Part shown: positions 36,385-48,215 of the stretch, piece by piece
Layout of the letters: each line of letters begins with the position of its first letter
How positions within the stretch are numbered: position 1 is the first letter of the stretch
NCBI GenBank assembly: GCA_022410635.1
Contig: JAJVDF010000263.1
Span: forward strand, 1,021,800 to 1,085,799
From: Tretioscincus oriximinensis
Lineage: Eukaryota; Chordata; Lepidosauria; Squamata; Gymnophthalmidae
Length of the DNA stretch: 64,000 nt
Direction: 5' to 3'
The notes under the pieces: generated by a model
Databases searched by the model: none
Told to the model about the DNA's origin: nothing
Seen by the model: only the letters and a program-made list of their open reading frames with translations
Position numbers and translations under genes: made by a program

Positions 36385-37949
36385 TCATTATACCTCAGAA
36401 TGTTGAACTCTCCCACACTNCTTTTATTATATATGATAAGCAAAGATAGTGACCAACTGTTCTTGGTAAGTAGATCCTAAACCATGATATTNCCATAGGT
36501 TACAACAATTTATATTCATTTTTTTAGTAACAAAGTGCAATGACAAAGGCTGAAAAAAAAAGGAAATTATATTTTTCACTCTTCCTCTATTTCTTTCAAT
36601 AATATCAACTGATAAAGTGATGGTGGGGAGACATTGAATGCAATCTTCTCTCAAAAGTGGGAATATGGTAGGAAGAATACTACCTTCCTTGAATACTAAC
36701 CTACTGCTTTTACTACATAAATCTTTCAACATACCATGATATAAAGTAGCACAATCAGAGTCCCTTATCATGTTCTTCATTCANTGTCCCACCTTGAAAC
36801 CTACTTAAAAAGAAATCAGATCAAAAAATATATACAGGGATTTCATCTATTATAGTTGTAGAAAATAAGAATATGACTCAACGTACCTTAAAGGTATCTG
36901 CCACTATCCAAGGAAGTGTCTATTACCACTGCTTCTTCAGAAGAATATCTTATTTAGAAGATGTAATGCTATTATTATACCTGACATTCCCACTACAGTC
37001 TCAGAAAAAGTGGGTTTCAACTTGTATCTGAAGGCACAAACGAGAGAGAGAGAAAGAGAAAGTCTCTTTCCATTCCATGTATTTGTTTTAGGCCCTTAGC
37101 ACCAGTTTATAGATATTTCAAAAGAGGTTTGATCACATGTTAGTGTGCTCATTCCACCTTTAATGTCCGTTAAGGACAAGAAAAAGTAATTACAAAATTC
37201 GTAAGAATTGGAAATGGAGTGAGAATGCAATAAATGTCAACGTTAGAAGTTACTGTTGCATTTTTTACTGCATGTGAATGCGTCCTACCTCTTGCATGGA
37301 TCTTCAATCTACCGCGCCATTGGACTTTCATGTTTACAGAATATTTAGTACATGCAACGATCATTGTACACTAGATATGTGCTTATTTGTGTCTTATCAT
37401 CCTTATAAATATTTGTTTAGCATATTAAATGCATATTGTACTGCATAGATAGAGGTCTATAACCTTTGTTTTTTCTAATGCTTCTATGTTTAAAGTGAAA
37501 TGTTAGTGTGAAGGAGTAGTTATTAATGGCAGAAGACCAAACATGCTGGAAGAAGGAATTAAGAAAAGACAGANTTCCCTGCCTAGAGCTGTATAAAACA
37601 CTAAGGAGAAACATTAAAGGAGTCAGTAGTACAAAGCAGACCGAGCTTCTCTCTGGTTACATCAGGAGAAAACAGAATTACAGATCTGTTTGTCTTGGGT
37701 TGACCTTTGCAGTCAGAACAAAGGAAGAAATTCCTCAATCTAAAGTAAACACCCGGCTTTTGATTCTTTCTTTCTGAAAGGCAAACGTATTCTTTAATAT
37801 TTCAGAAAAGCCTTCCCCATCTCCATTACTGTTTTTTTTACACCTTTCATAGCTATGATTGCCTACCTTTGGTTGTGTTGTGTGAAGGTATGTTCGTCTC
37901 CTGATGCTCAGAATGAATCAGTTTCTTTTCCCCATAGGGAAAGGGAAAC
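36385..37949. other. Non-coding stretch, nothing recognised
   Basis: No gene or repeat was recognised. A short GAGA run is present near 37043-37058. Confidence 0.45.
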
Positions 37950-38420
37950 AGCTGATCAGTATTACCTGNAACACCAAGACAAAATTAATTTCCCCCTGGT
38001 GGTTGAAAAGTCTGGCCCTAATTAGAGTTCCAGGGAAACAAACTATTGTACTAATAAAGATTCTCCAGCAAAGTTCTGATTAAAACACTAATTTTAATAA
38101 GCAGGACTCAATTGTTAAGTGCTCATTGAACATCTAATTACACTGGTTGTAACTCCAAAATTATGGGAAAACTTTTTTTTTCTTGCCTCTTGTACATCAA
38201 GAGGGAGGGACACATGCCCAGCAATTATTGTCCTTAATTAATTGTCTGTCTTACAATTGCAGTCAGAACCTGTTTCGGGCTATATGTTAAAAAGAGGAGA
38301 AAAGCCATTGGGGAAGCTGTTAGCCAAAGCAAGATCAAAGTCTGTGGTACTGGACAGTGTTTCTCTTGAGCTTACCTTTTTTCAGTGACGGCTCTTTTTT
38401 TAATCCTTAGTAATTATTTT
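37950..38420. promoter_or_regulatory. Candidate conserved non-coding element (homeodomain-motif rich)
   Basis: This stretch lacks transposon similarity and is dense in TAATTA/ATTA and TTAAT cores (for example CTAATTAGAGTTCC near 38018 and CTTAATTAATTGTCTG near 38233). Its composition resembles developmental enhancers. Conservation cannot be judged from one sequence, so this is a pointer only. Confidence 0.25.
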
Positions 38421-38979
38421 CCACTGAGGTCTAAGTGGTACGATTGGCAGGTTAGATGCATCAAGGTATTTCATTATATTACGTGACTTTGAATCTATTA
38501 CCAGGTTTTAAGAAGGAACACTTTATTTGTGGAGATTACGGAGCACATGATTAAAAATGGACAGCCTAGTAGATGCTAGGACAGGTTGGTTTGTCTTTTT
38601 GTCTTCTTCCCTTTAGCCTGCCCTCAGTTTTGAATTTTAAAATCCGTTTAAAAGTCAAAGCATCAATTACAGTAATACCTAATCTGCTTAAAGGATGAAA
38701 TTAAAGTAAAACAGTTAGCGCTTTAAAGAATGGAGGAATTAAATGCTTTTACTATCTTAATTTGTAGTAATTTCACTTCTTAATATCATACCATGTTTTT
38801 GAAAGAATAAACTTTCTTTTTTAAAGAAAACTAAAGATTTGGCTCTCAAAGGAGAGTAAAACAGAAACTGTGTAGAAAGTATGTGAGGCTGGCCAAATGC
38901 CACATCTCATAAACCTCTCTAATAACTATTCTGTATTTCATGGGTGATAATGTATATGTGCAATTTAAGATTGCCACAA
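38421..38979. other. AT-rich non-coding stretch
   Basis: Nothing was recognised. Confidence 0.4.
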
Positions 38980-39119
38980 ACCACAGATTGTGCAAACAAT
39001 CTCCATCTTTAAGGTGTTGTCCAGGTTCCAAAACCAAAATTCTGTGATTTATTTTTATTTATTTAGTGGGGTGGCATCTCAGCAGAGAGTGGGGTAACAG
39101 TGGGGTTGTTCCATGGTTG
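38980..39119. repeat. 140-bp block shared with 35476-35615 (copy 2)
   Basis: The block is identical to copy 1 except for one A/G difference near AGGTTCCAAAACC. Left of 38980 the two loci diverge at once. Right of it both continue into a SINE. Confidence 0.9.
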
Positions 39120-39478
39120 CAGGAAGAAGAAGAAGAAGAAGAACAAGAAGAAGAAGAAGAACAAGAACAAGAACAAGAACAAGAACTGGGTTCTTAAACC
39201 CCACTTTTCTCACCTTTCAAAGGGACTCAAAGCGGCTTACAAGGGTATTTTTGCCCGAAGGCAGACATTCTATCTTCCCCACCAGGCTCTGGTGGTTCCC
39301 ATGTATTTACTTGCAGTCAGTTGCAATTTCTTGCAATTCATGCTTTTCAATAGCTGGGTTGGCTAGAGCTACAGGCTAGTGGAAGGTGCTCAGCCCTCCC
39401 CACATCCGACACAGGGCTTCGAAACCTGATCTCCCAGCTGAGAGACGGATTCCTTAGCGACTGAGCTGTNCGTGCCTG
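39120..39478 (-). mobile_element. tRNA-derived SINE (copy 3) with GAA/AAC tail
   Basis: The B-box complement GGGCTTCGAAACC is intact at about 39414-39426, and the A-box complement GCGACTGAGCTGT is near 39457. The 3' part has GGGACTCAAAGCGGCTTACA. The tail at 39120-39185 is GAA then GAACAA units. Confidence 0.85.
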
Positions 39479-39549
39479 CTCTGGGGTTATGGCAACCCTA
39501 AATAATATTTAAATATTTAAATAATGCTTAGAAGGAAAAACAATCATCT

Positions 39550-39610
39550 TCAACCTGATCTCCCAGCTGAGAGACAAATTCCTAAGCAACTGAGCTGTCT
39601 GTGCCTGCTT
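39550..39610 (-). mobile_element. tRNA-SINE head fragment
   Basis: AACCTGATCTCCCAGCTGAG through GCAACTGAGCTGTCTGTGCC repeats the head of copy 3 seventy bases after it. Only the A-box part and its neighbour are present. Confidence 0.8.
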
Positions 39611-40837
39611 AAACTATTATAATAGTTTTATAAATAATATGTACTGTACTATGTAGATTCAAATCAAAATCTGTCAAGTCAAAAATCTACAGCTTTCAAT
39701 ATCTCATAATGCTTAATCTACTCATAAATCAATATTATAGGGTCTAAGTAAAAAATGATTTACAGATTGAAAACTGGTCAAAACTGTTAAATATTAGAAT
39801 TAGTAACTATACCCCCTCCCTCCCCCCCAAAAATGTGACAATTGTAATGATGCTTTACTTCTTTAAGTATGTATCTAAACTATGAGTTAGAAACTGGGAA
39901 ATCAATTATTTGTTTGCCTGTTATCTATCATCTATCTATCTATCCATCTATCTATGTAATCCATGATCTTTACATCTCACTTGACACCTAATTGTAAAAC
40001 ATTTTAACATAAATACTTACAGATATTTCATGTTATCTGTTGCTATTAGTCCTACTACTACTTTGTATTTCGCTTTTAACTTATTTTTGACAATAGTCAT
40101 AGAGGGATCTATGATAAACCATGACAGATGCTCAGCAGATGAGTCAAATGTTAAAGAATACTATAGCTAGTACCAACAAGAATCAGGGAAGTAAGCCACA
40201 GAACAAAGGGGTCTCCGATTTAAATATTTTGTCAAGAGTTTTGTTATTTTGTTGTGATTGAGAATGTTAGTACACATGCAGGCAAATATAATCCAGTTGA
40301 CTCTGTCCGCTTTGACTTTCCAAATGCTTTTGATAAGACCCTTAATCGTAGACTTATCAATATGCTTTAGCAATCATGGAATAAAAATCAACTCCTTTTA
40401 TATAACAAAAAATCAAAGTTGACACAGGGGAGAGATATATCAAATGGATTTGTTCAAGGTTTTGGACCAATATATTTATAGATATTTGTAGTCCTACATA
40501 TTGATAAATAATATGGAGTCTGGATTTAGGAAAATTTGTAGGCTACAAATTGTGTTAAATGATATAAAGACCAAAAGAACTGTAATGGAGTTTTGAAAGG
40601 ATGTGTACCCATGGATGGATGGCTATCAAAGTGGCAAAGTATATTCAGTTTAAACAAGAGGAAGGAAGGATTCTTTCTTTCCTTCCTTTAAAAACTCACT
40701 GGCTCTTGATGAATATTACAGAATATGAAAAGATCAATGAAGTAGTAGTATAATAAATATGCTGTTTTTATAGGAANTCCTCTCAATGAATTATGAATCT
40801 TTAGTATTGCACATGTGTCCAATCTAGTCATGGAATC
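39611..40837. other. AT-rich non-coding stretch with a TCTA microsatellite
   Basis: A short (TCTA)n tract lies at 39921-39955. Otherwise nothing was recognised. Confidence 0.5.
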
Positions 40838-40918
40838 CTGTAGCACCTTAGAGATTAACAAAAAGTAGGCAGCATGGATTTTCCTAGACAAGTTTACCAC
40901 TTCAAATGCTCTTAAGTG
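40838..40918. repeat. Single arm of the fold-back repeat family (diverged)
   Basis: CTGTAGCACCTTAGAGATTA, ACAAAAAGTAGGCAGCATGG and TTTTCCTAGACAAGTTTACC follow the order of the 61.27 kb left arm. The opposite arm is missing. Confidence 0.5.
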
Positions 40919-42035
40919 AACCACTGTCTAGGGATGCCTGAATATCTGTAAAAATGCAAATGAATGGGGCAGTGATAAATAATGTGCTTTATAATGAAGG
41001 TTGTTAAGATTTCCTTGGGGAAGGAAGTGTAAATTAAACAAGTGTACTGTAATCTAAAGAGATGTAGAGAAGATGTAGTGAAGAATAGTCCAATAGAAGC
41101 CTCAAAATACAACATTAATTATCTTTATAATACTTTATGTATTATGTCTCTTTTTAGCTTCCTGGCAATTGATTGGAATTTGTGGATGTATTCCACTTTT
41201 TCTGCATTTGTTTCAAAGCTTCCATAAAGTTAGGGACTGATTGAGAAAGCTGTCTAGACTATGGCAACAATATTTTATTCCTTTCATTACAAGACAATGG
41301 TAGGTGAGATGCACCAAAACAAAGCTTATTTGTTTTGGTAGAATAAGAGAAAAGAAAATATTTTTGCAACATATAATAAAGGTATGGCATTTGCCCATAT
41401 TGTAAGTATCACTGGAATCTGCTACCACTGTATACTACCACCAGGTCAGATGGTTTCAAAAACAAATACCAAACCTTAGATAAATTCATGGTACCAGTTC
41501 AGTACCTAACAGTACAAAGGTTGTGTGACCTATTTTAAAGACCAGCTGCTAAAGATACTGGGCTCCAGATTCATCTAAGCATATTGAAAGACTAGATGTG
41601 CCACTAATCCAATCTTGTGACCCTATAATTCAGTTCTGTGTCTTGTTGTCTGAACTGAAACATGCTATGACCAAAAATGCCATTTTGCTTTTTTCTCAGA
41701 AAAGCTACTTTTATGAATAAGAAACAATTATACTTCTAAAGCAACTGGCTGCTTGACCTACACTTTTTGTTATTTATTTGGCTGAGTGTATACTACTGCC
41801 CGTTACAGTGCCGTCATTTGCAGTATATAATCAACTATCTCCATTTAGAGAAATTATATCTTTCTGGAAGAAATTCTTGGGAGCACCAGAATAAAAAGCC
41901 CGGGTGTTTCTATATAAAGCCAATAGAGTGGGTATTTTGGGATAAACATTGCTTTTGAATTTTTTTGTGGCTTTGATTATAGCAGATTTCACACTAAACT
42001 AAAATTTCTAACTAAAATTTTCTAAAATATTGCTT
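40919..42035. other. AT-rich non-coding stretch, nothing recognised
   Basis: No recognised repeat or exon pattern. Confidence 0.45.
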
Positions 42036-42468
42036 AAGGCTACGTGCACAGAGCATATTTCTACCTTGATTGGAGCGAGATGAGGATACGTCCAGCACAT
42101 GGGTTAAGCATTTTTCAGCAATCCACCCACAATAAACGTTGTTTTTCCCAGAATAAACTATTGCTGGGATATTGAGGCATCGTTCCAGAGAATCCCCATC
42201 GTCTCGCGGCCAACCTCCGTCCTCTCCCGAGCGTATGCGTGTGCACAAGTTAGGCATGAGAGGTTAAAACAAGTGAGAACGCAGCAGTANCTTCTAGTGG
42301 CTGTTGCAAAAATTCATGGACTGCACTGCCCAAGATCAGCAAGCGATATTACGGAACTGGGGAACTAGTCATGGAACATACAGGTTTGGTGTGCATGGAC
42401 ACGCAATTGCTATATTCTGGAATATAGCTTTATAGCAGTTTTTAAGTTGTTGTGTGCACGCAGCCTTA
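42036..42468. mobile_element. Harbinger-like non-autonomous element with GGCTGC-type ends
   Basis: The left end AAGGCTACGTGCACAG and the complement of the right end (TAAGGCTGCGTGCACACA) are inverted repeats next to TTA at each side. Interior sequence at 42055-42265 (TTTTTCAGCAATCC, CAGAATAAACTATTG) matches 5440-5650, and 42395-42468 matches 7410-7497. This short form lacks the internal inverted units and CR1 of the 5.4 kb copy. No transposase is encoded. Confidence 0.7.
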
Positions 42469-43304
42469 GTATCTTGTTCCCAGCTAATGTAACCTTTGTA
42501 AAAACCATTCTCCTTTTATTAAAACTATCAAATGATTTTCTGCTGAAAGCTTGCTAAGATTTAAGTTGATGGTAGTATTCATGTTGAACTAGCTGCCAAA
42601 TTCCGTGTTGTAAATGATGCTCCATTGCTCTGAGCTGACCCGATTTAAAATCAACAGAAGCTTTGTGGCCTCAACCAGCACAGCCCTAAATCACTGGTCT
42701 GGGGATCCAGACTCTAATTTCTTCACTCTGACACAGCTGTTATGTCAGTGCTGGCTTTTATCGGTGACATGTGCATACACAGGATAGTTTAAATAGCAAT
42801 GCCTGTGGCAGAGGCAGGATACTATAAAGATTTCAGCAGCTTATTCAGGGTGTCTGAGTGATGTGTCTGCATGGAGCCATGTGTTTATTTAAAGCCAAAG
42901 TTTGTTCAATTTATGGAGCTTTTCTAAAAATGAGTCCATGGGTGGCGCAGTGGGAAACACTAAGGAAAATCTGACCTTGATTTGATTTTTAGATGGAATT
43001 TTAGCTAGACTAGACCATGTATTAGACAGGCACCACATTTTCAGACAGGATGGAAACAATGATTATAAGCAAGTGGTTTCAGTCATGGCTAATATACAAT
43101 ATTCCAACCAAGATGTGACATTATTTTTCTCATGGACTCCTGCCTCATTTTTTCAAATTTCCTTTGAAACCCTAAATTTCCCTTTTCATTCTACCTGTGA
43201 TACATGTCAGGCATTACCAAACAGCCATTCTCCTGTGATATAGAAAAGAAAATCTGCTTGCCCCCCTCCACTTCATCTACTTTGATCTTAAGGCATGAAT
43301 GGCA
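42469..43304. other. Non-coding stretch, nothing recognised
   Basis: No gene or repeat was recognised. Confidence 0.4.
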
Positions 43305-43520
43305 CAAGCACTAACAGCCAGCCTTTCAGCTGAAAGATCCAGTTTTCAGGCCATGTGTCAGACATGGATTGGTGAACGCACTCTACTGGCCTTCATCTGT
43401 AGCCAACTCAGCTATTACAAAGAAGGAAGATTTGCAATCAACATTTCAATTAGATGAAGTGGCACCACCATTAACATGGTGGGAAAGACAGGACGAAAAG
43501 TAATCTTATAAGCCGCCCTG
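43305..43520 (+). mobile_element. tRNA-derived SINE (copy 4, plus strand, diverged)
   Basis: The order is the same as the minus-strand copies but reversed: head-like CAGCTGAAAGATCCAGTTTT, then GGTGAACGCACTCTACTGGC, TGTAGCCAACTCAGCTATTA and ACCATTAACATGGTGGGAAA. The end is ATAAGCCGCCCTGAGTC, an L2-like tail. Both Pol III boxes are decayed. Confidence 0.65.
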
Positions 43521-43637
43521 AGTCGTCGTCGTCTTCTTCATGTTCTTCATCTTCTTCTTCTTCTTCTTCATCATCATCTTCTTCTTCTCCTTCTTCATCT
43601 TCATCTTATTCTTCTTCTTCTCCTTCTCCTTCGTCAT
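43521..43637 (+). repeat. TTC/TCA/TCC microsatellite (SINE tail)
   Basis: A run of pyrimidine-rich triplets extends the 3' end of the plus-strand SINE, equivalent to the GAA tracts beside the minus-strand copies. Confidence 0.9.
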
Positions 43638-44335
43638 ATGATCTATCCTTTTTTGCTTTATTGGGAGCAAAAAATTGTTTGATATATAAAGTAAATTGTT
43701 GATATATCTGTGACAATAATCCTTAAATTAAGTTTTTTAAAAATAATAAAAAAGTATATCAATAAAGGAATTCCAGATACTGTGCATATCCTATCTCATT
43801 TTATTCTTGAAAAAAAAAAATCTGCATTGTACCTGCTAATAGACCAAGACAGATTTTGTGCTACTGGGACCTCTTGTTCATGGTTCAGGAGAATCATATA
43901 CAATCAATAGCTCTTGTCATAATTTGGAGGGAGACATGGAGCACTACCGGTCCAAAACCACCTTCAGGTTTATAGTCATATCCTACACTGAACAGATTTC
44001 TATCTACTTTGATGTTATTTATAAACCAATGTCTATTTTTTATACAGATAATTCATTTTCTGATTGGGAGAAACTAATTGCAAACTCATTTTCTTTTGAT
44101 CATACACTATCTAAATTCACAGGTATAAAAGAGATATGGCCCTTCTGTTTTCTATTTCTATTTATATATACTGACTTTTTCTCCAAAGAGTTGAAGTGAC
44201 ATCATTCTCTACCATCAATTTTATGCTCAAAGCAATTATTTTTGCTCTATGCAATGCCAGACAGCAAACATTTAACAAGGAAGAATTTCATTAGTGAACT
44301 GTATTAGAAAATTTAATCATACATAGGGTGGGTTC
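43638..44335. other. AT-rich non-coding stretch
   Basis: A 113-codon frame at 43858-44199 has no recognisable motif, no splice context and aromatic-rich composition typical of chance frames in AT-rich DNA. Confidence 0.45.
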
Positions 44336-45469
44336 TCACTGGAGAAAAAAAACNGATGTGAATCCTGTGTGAAATCTAAATGTNCATGCTGTATTTCCAT
44401 TTAATCCAAATTGGTTTGGCACTTATATGGACTCACAACAATTTGGTCTTTGGGGGCATTTCCTCAACGAACANGGTCAAAAGTAGGTTTTCTTCATTCT
44501 GATTTTTTCTGCTCTTGCTACAGTTTGAAGGCTGTTTGCTGGACATGATTTGTGTGGGGAAGGAAAAGGGGAGGGCTGCATATTCCCTCCTGGCCAATAG
44601 GCATTATGGGTATTCCCCAGTACATATTTGAATTGATCGGTACATATTTTCCTTCCACAATGAACATCTCATCCCTTTTTCCAATACCTAGATGAGTAGG
44701 TATAGTGTCTGAACCAGTTCAGTTACTTAGTGGTAATCAAGGTGTAACCACCAGCTTTTGTTTCTGAAGGAAACAAAAGACTTTTTCAGTGGTTTCCATG
44801 GAGATTAATGGAGTTAGAAGAGTAGTTAGTTTAAGCCTCTGATTTAAGGCAGTATCTTTAAATCAATTTCAGTAGTGTTAATTTGTGTGCACTTTGGTAT
44901 TTTACAATGTCTTATTAAAGCTATCCTAGTTGGTTGTCACCACTTTTCTGACAGTAGGATCTGTCTATCAAATAACCATGGATTTTGTGCAAGAGTAGAT
45001 ATGAGGGAGGATCATGGAATAAAGGGTAGAATTCAGCAGTGCACAAAGAATCCCTCATCCTTACTGTGAACTAGTCTATTGTGGAGGCATTTTGGAGACC
45101 AGAAGTTAGAGACAGAAGGAATTGCATAATGGTGACATTGGTTTGCTTTGTAAATATGCAGGTATGCAAAAGTAGCTTTGTCTTGCCAGTGAACTGAACG
45201 TGACGTAAAGGGAATGGAAACCCAACCAGGTGCCTGGCAATGATGTGTTGCCTTGTTGAAAAGTAACAAACGGGAAGGGGGGATGTCTAGTAGACACACC
45301 CACAGCAATAGGATTGGACAGTGAAAAACATGTCCAGGCCACAAACAACCAGGTTTTCTTGTAGTGGGGACAGTTACTCAGAAATGAAACTAGAAAAGAA
45401 ACTGGGGCAACTCTGATTTCACTCTCCTTCTTCTAAAACTTTTTTTTTCCTCCAGTGAGAATGCAGCCA
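44336..45469. mobile_element. Candidate 1.1-kb DNA element with long inverted ends
   Basis: The left end GGGTGGGTTCTCACTGGAGA plus an A8 run pairs with the right end T9-CCTCCAGTGAGAATGCAGCC. The complement of the right end starts GGCTGCATTCTCACTGG, close to the GGCTGC ends of other elements here. Weaker inverted similarity continues inward (GCTGGACATGATT near 44537 against the complement of ACATGTCCAGGCC near 45329). No transposase frame is visible. The exact ends and target duplication are unclear. Confidence 0.5.
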
Positions 45470-45706
45470 TAATTTCTCATCCAGTTTCCATTCACATCAG
45501 CAAAGAGACAAGGTTTTTTCCAGCATTTTCACTTTGGGTTTAGATAATGTGGAAATAAAACAACTGTTGCGTTCTCTCACTCCAAACATAGATTGAAACA
45601 GGATTAAAAATTATATATTAAATACAGCGGTTTGATTTTATTGCTTTGTTTAAAAAATCCCTGTCTTGTTAACACATCTCTAACCGCCTCTACATGTAAA
45701 ACTATA

Positions 45707-45777
45707 CTGCTCAAAACAATTAAGGGAACACTTTAACATAACATATGTTAAAATGTTCCCTTAATTGTTTTGAGCAG
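45707..45777. mobile_element. 71-bp palindromic MITE at a TA site (copy 2)
   Basis: CTGCTCAAAACAATTAAGGG at the left is the exact complement of the right end CCCTTAATTGTTTTGAGCAG. TA flanks it on both sides (45705-45706 and 45778-45779). It is the same length as copy 1, and the arms are longer and more perfect. Confidence 0.82.
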
Positions 45778-46359
45778 TATATATTATATATCACAAATAA
45801 GTTACTCTACAAAGGAATTACTGATCATTAATTCCAAATCTTCAACTAGAAATAAAAAAAACAACATTTTTGTATGTAAAAAGATTGACTGAGATATTGC
45901 AAATAATCATTTTGGGATGTCAAGCTTTGATATTTCCAGCTATTCTTTTCAGTTTATGATTCCAACTTTGCCAGTATTCACTCTGGTAACATAGTTGCTG
46001 AACTAATTTAGGTTTTTTTTTAAAGTGCACTGAATTTGGCAGGGAAGAAAAGAAATGCTTTGAAGCATAGGGCTGCACAACATGAATTCAGCCTTCCTGT
46101 ACAACCCTCTTTTGCAAGCTTGTTTCTTTATACAGTACATGTAATGGAACACAAAAGAATCCTGAAAAGCAAAGGTGGACTGGTAGACTCTTTTTTTCTG
46201 GTGGACTTTTGACCCAAATCATACTGAATCCTTTGCTAAAGATAGAGTTGGTAAGTCTGAATCACACTTGCTCATGGAACTGCCTTCGTTTCTTAGAATC
46301 CCCATAACCTCTTGAGATCAAGTAAGAATAATTGCTGCCCCTGGCATCATTCTGCTGCC
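45778..46359. other. AT-rich non-coding stretch
   Basis: Nothing was recognised. Confidence 0.4.
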
Positions 46360-46498
46360 ATGCTATCTGCTATTACAGAGAAAGTCAGGAATACAGTGGA
46401 TAAAGGCGACAGCAACAATTGGTGTTCATTCAAACTTATGGAGGGGAGGAGAACTCTCCAATTAATTCAAATAAGACACAGTATAGGAGAAAGGAAAT
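46360..46498. repeat. 139-bp block duplicated at 51355-51493 (copy 1)
   Basis: It aligns without gaps with seven differences over 139 bases (about 95%). The shared part runs from ATGCTATCTGCTATTACAGA to ATAGGAGAAAGGAAAT. No known repeat ends or microsatellite border it. Confidence 0.9.
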
Positions 46499-47236
46499 CA
46501 TCAGCAGATCTTTTGTTTTNTGCACTGTGTTTTGTTAAACATATGCTGAATAATCAAACAGATTTTTGCAATTGTAATGGCAAATTTTGATAGAAGGATT
46601 TGGATACAGATAAATACATTTAGGAGTCATTTTGCATCACATGGAGAAAGGCATTTTATTTTTCAGATACATGTATAGAAGAACACACAAAACATGATTA
46701 TTTATTTTCCAGTGTCTTATTTTTAAAAAGGAGTAAGTGGACATTTTGATAGAGACACTTTGGCTCCCATGGAGCCTTACCTTCATCTACATGATTCAAT
46801 GAGCTGAATCAATGGGGCANGTCTTCACCATTTCCAGTGCCAAGTCCCATTAGGCTCCTTACATCATAGTTAGTCTTTCAGGATGTATGATTTACTTTTG
46901 AGGAAAGGGATTACAGAATATAGCTGTCCCTTGAATAAGAAAGTTTGAATAACACAATTTTGCCTTTACCTTTTTTACAGCCTAGTGTTGATTTTATGGA
47001 GCGATTCAGAATCAGACCAAGAGTATTTGTTCCTGTGTGTGTGGCTATGCTTTTAAGAAACAGCTAATGCCACATGTCAACCTTAAGTGTAGGTTTAACN
47101 TATTGTTTCTCAGTTTAAATGTTTCCTATTTAGGTTCAAAAACCAAAAGAAGCTGTAATCTGAAGTATTCATTTTATATCTGGCTACATTTTTACTGATA
47201 ATCTGGAATTCCACTCTACATTCTCTCTGACTGATT
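46499..47236. other. Non-coding stretch, nothing recognised
   Basis: No repeat or exon-like signal was recognised. Confidence 0.4.
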
Positions 47237-47455
47237 TCAGAGAAATAGCCATGTTAGTCTTAGTAGAAAGTGGACTTGTGGCACTTGGAGACTACAGGAG
47301 AAAGGTGGGGACAGGAGCTTTCATAGATACGTCAGATGCTACTGGACCAATGTCACATACTAGGGCACCTGACATTGGTGCCCTAGCATCTGAAGAAGTA
47401 GAAACATCTATGAACCTACCTTTTTCCTGTTAGACTTCAAGTGCTACAAGCTCCC
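47237..47455. repeat. Fold-back interspersed repeat
   Basis: The left arm GATTTCAGAGAAATAGCCAT, GTTAGTCTTAGTAGAAAGTG, then CTACAGGAGAAAGGTGGGGA pairs with the right arm AGCATCTGAAGAAGTAG...CATCTATGAACCTACCTTTT. A small inner hairpin (CCAATGTCAC...GGGCACCTGACATTGGTGCC) fills the loop. TGACTG near 47228 and 47457 may be a short target duplication. Confidence 0.75.
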
Positions 47456-48215
47456 TTGACTGTCTTACATTGGAAGACTAACCTCCTGTCTTCAATCTTC
47501 GATATTACTAATCTGTAGTACTATGTAAGCAATTACAATATTTTAAATTGGATTCAAAATATGCTGTGTGAAGCATTTTGTCATTTTGGACCCATCATTT
47601 CCTGTTTGTTGTGTAGGACATATTGGACAAATAACATAAACTTCCTGCTTATTCCAAAGGAACCTCATTTTAAATTGTTTTACCACTTTATCTTGTGTTG
47701 CTGCAGTTGACTTAAACTGCTTCTTTTCAGTTGTTTTTTAAGGAAAAGATTCAGCTCGGTTACTTATTGCCCCTTTTGATTTTGTGATCCAATGGCAGTT
47801 CCTCATTCAAAGTTTATATATAAACAGATTGGTGACAATTTTGTTTGTTTTGGTATGCCCATTGTGTCTATTTTAGTTTGGGGTTTATGGAGCAAGAGTT
47901 GNCGCTGGTGTGTTTCAGAGCAGGGGGCAACCACTGAACTGAATCCAAACAGTTCATGTTTGCCCAGAAAACTTAATATTTTTCTCTTGTACTTCAGGCG
48001 TTTTATTGGAGAGAATGAAAAGCAGACCGCTTCTAGTTCTCTGTTATTTCAGCATGTTTTGCTGAAGTTCATCAAACAACTTTGGTGAATCACTGAGGTT
48101 GTGGTAAACCACAGGCAGGCACTGGTTTTCCCTCAGACACTTTGTTCAGCTAAATTGCTTATTTGGGGATCTGAGTATTCCCTTAAGCATTTCATTTCTT
48201 TTTTTCCCTCCTTAG
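47456..48215. other. Non-coding stretch upstream of the candidate exon
   Basis: Frames at 47792-48088 and the first part of 48101-48373 are open, but their composition is chance-like. A pyrimidine tract (48191-48213) leads to the acceptor AG at 48214-48215. Confidence 0.4.

Noticed and set aside
39100..39379. 88-codon Lys/Arg-rich frames
   Set aside because: Same cause: the SINE tail microsatellite at 39120-39185.
43858..44199. 113-codon frame
   Set aside because: Aromatic-rich chance composition in AT-rich DNA, no motif and no exon borders.
47792..48088. 98-codon frame just upstream of the candidate terminal exon
   Set aside because: Different frame, no convincing donor site, composition chance-like. 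Not joined to the 48.2 kb candidate.
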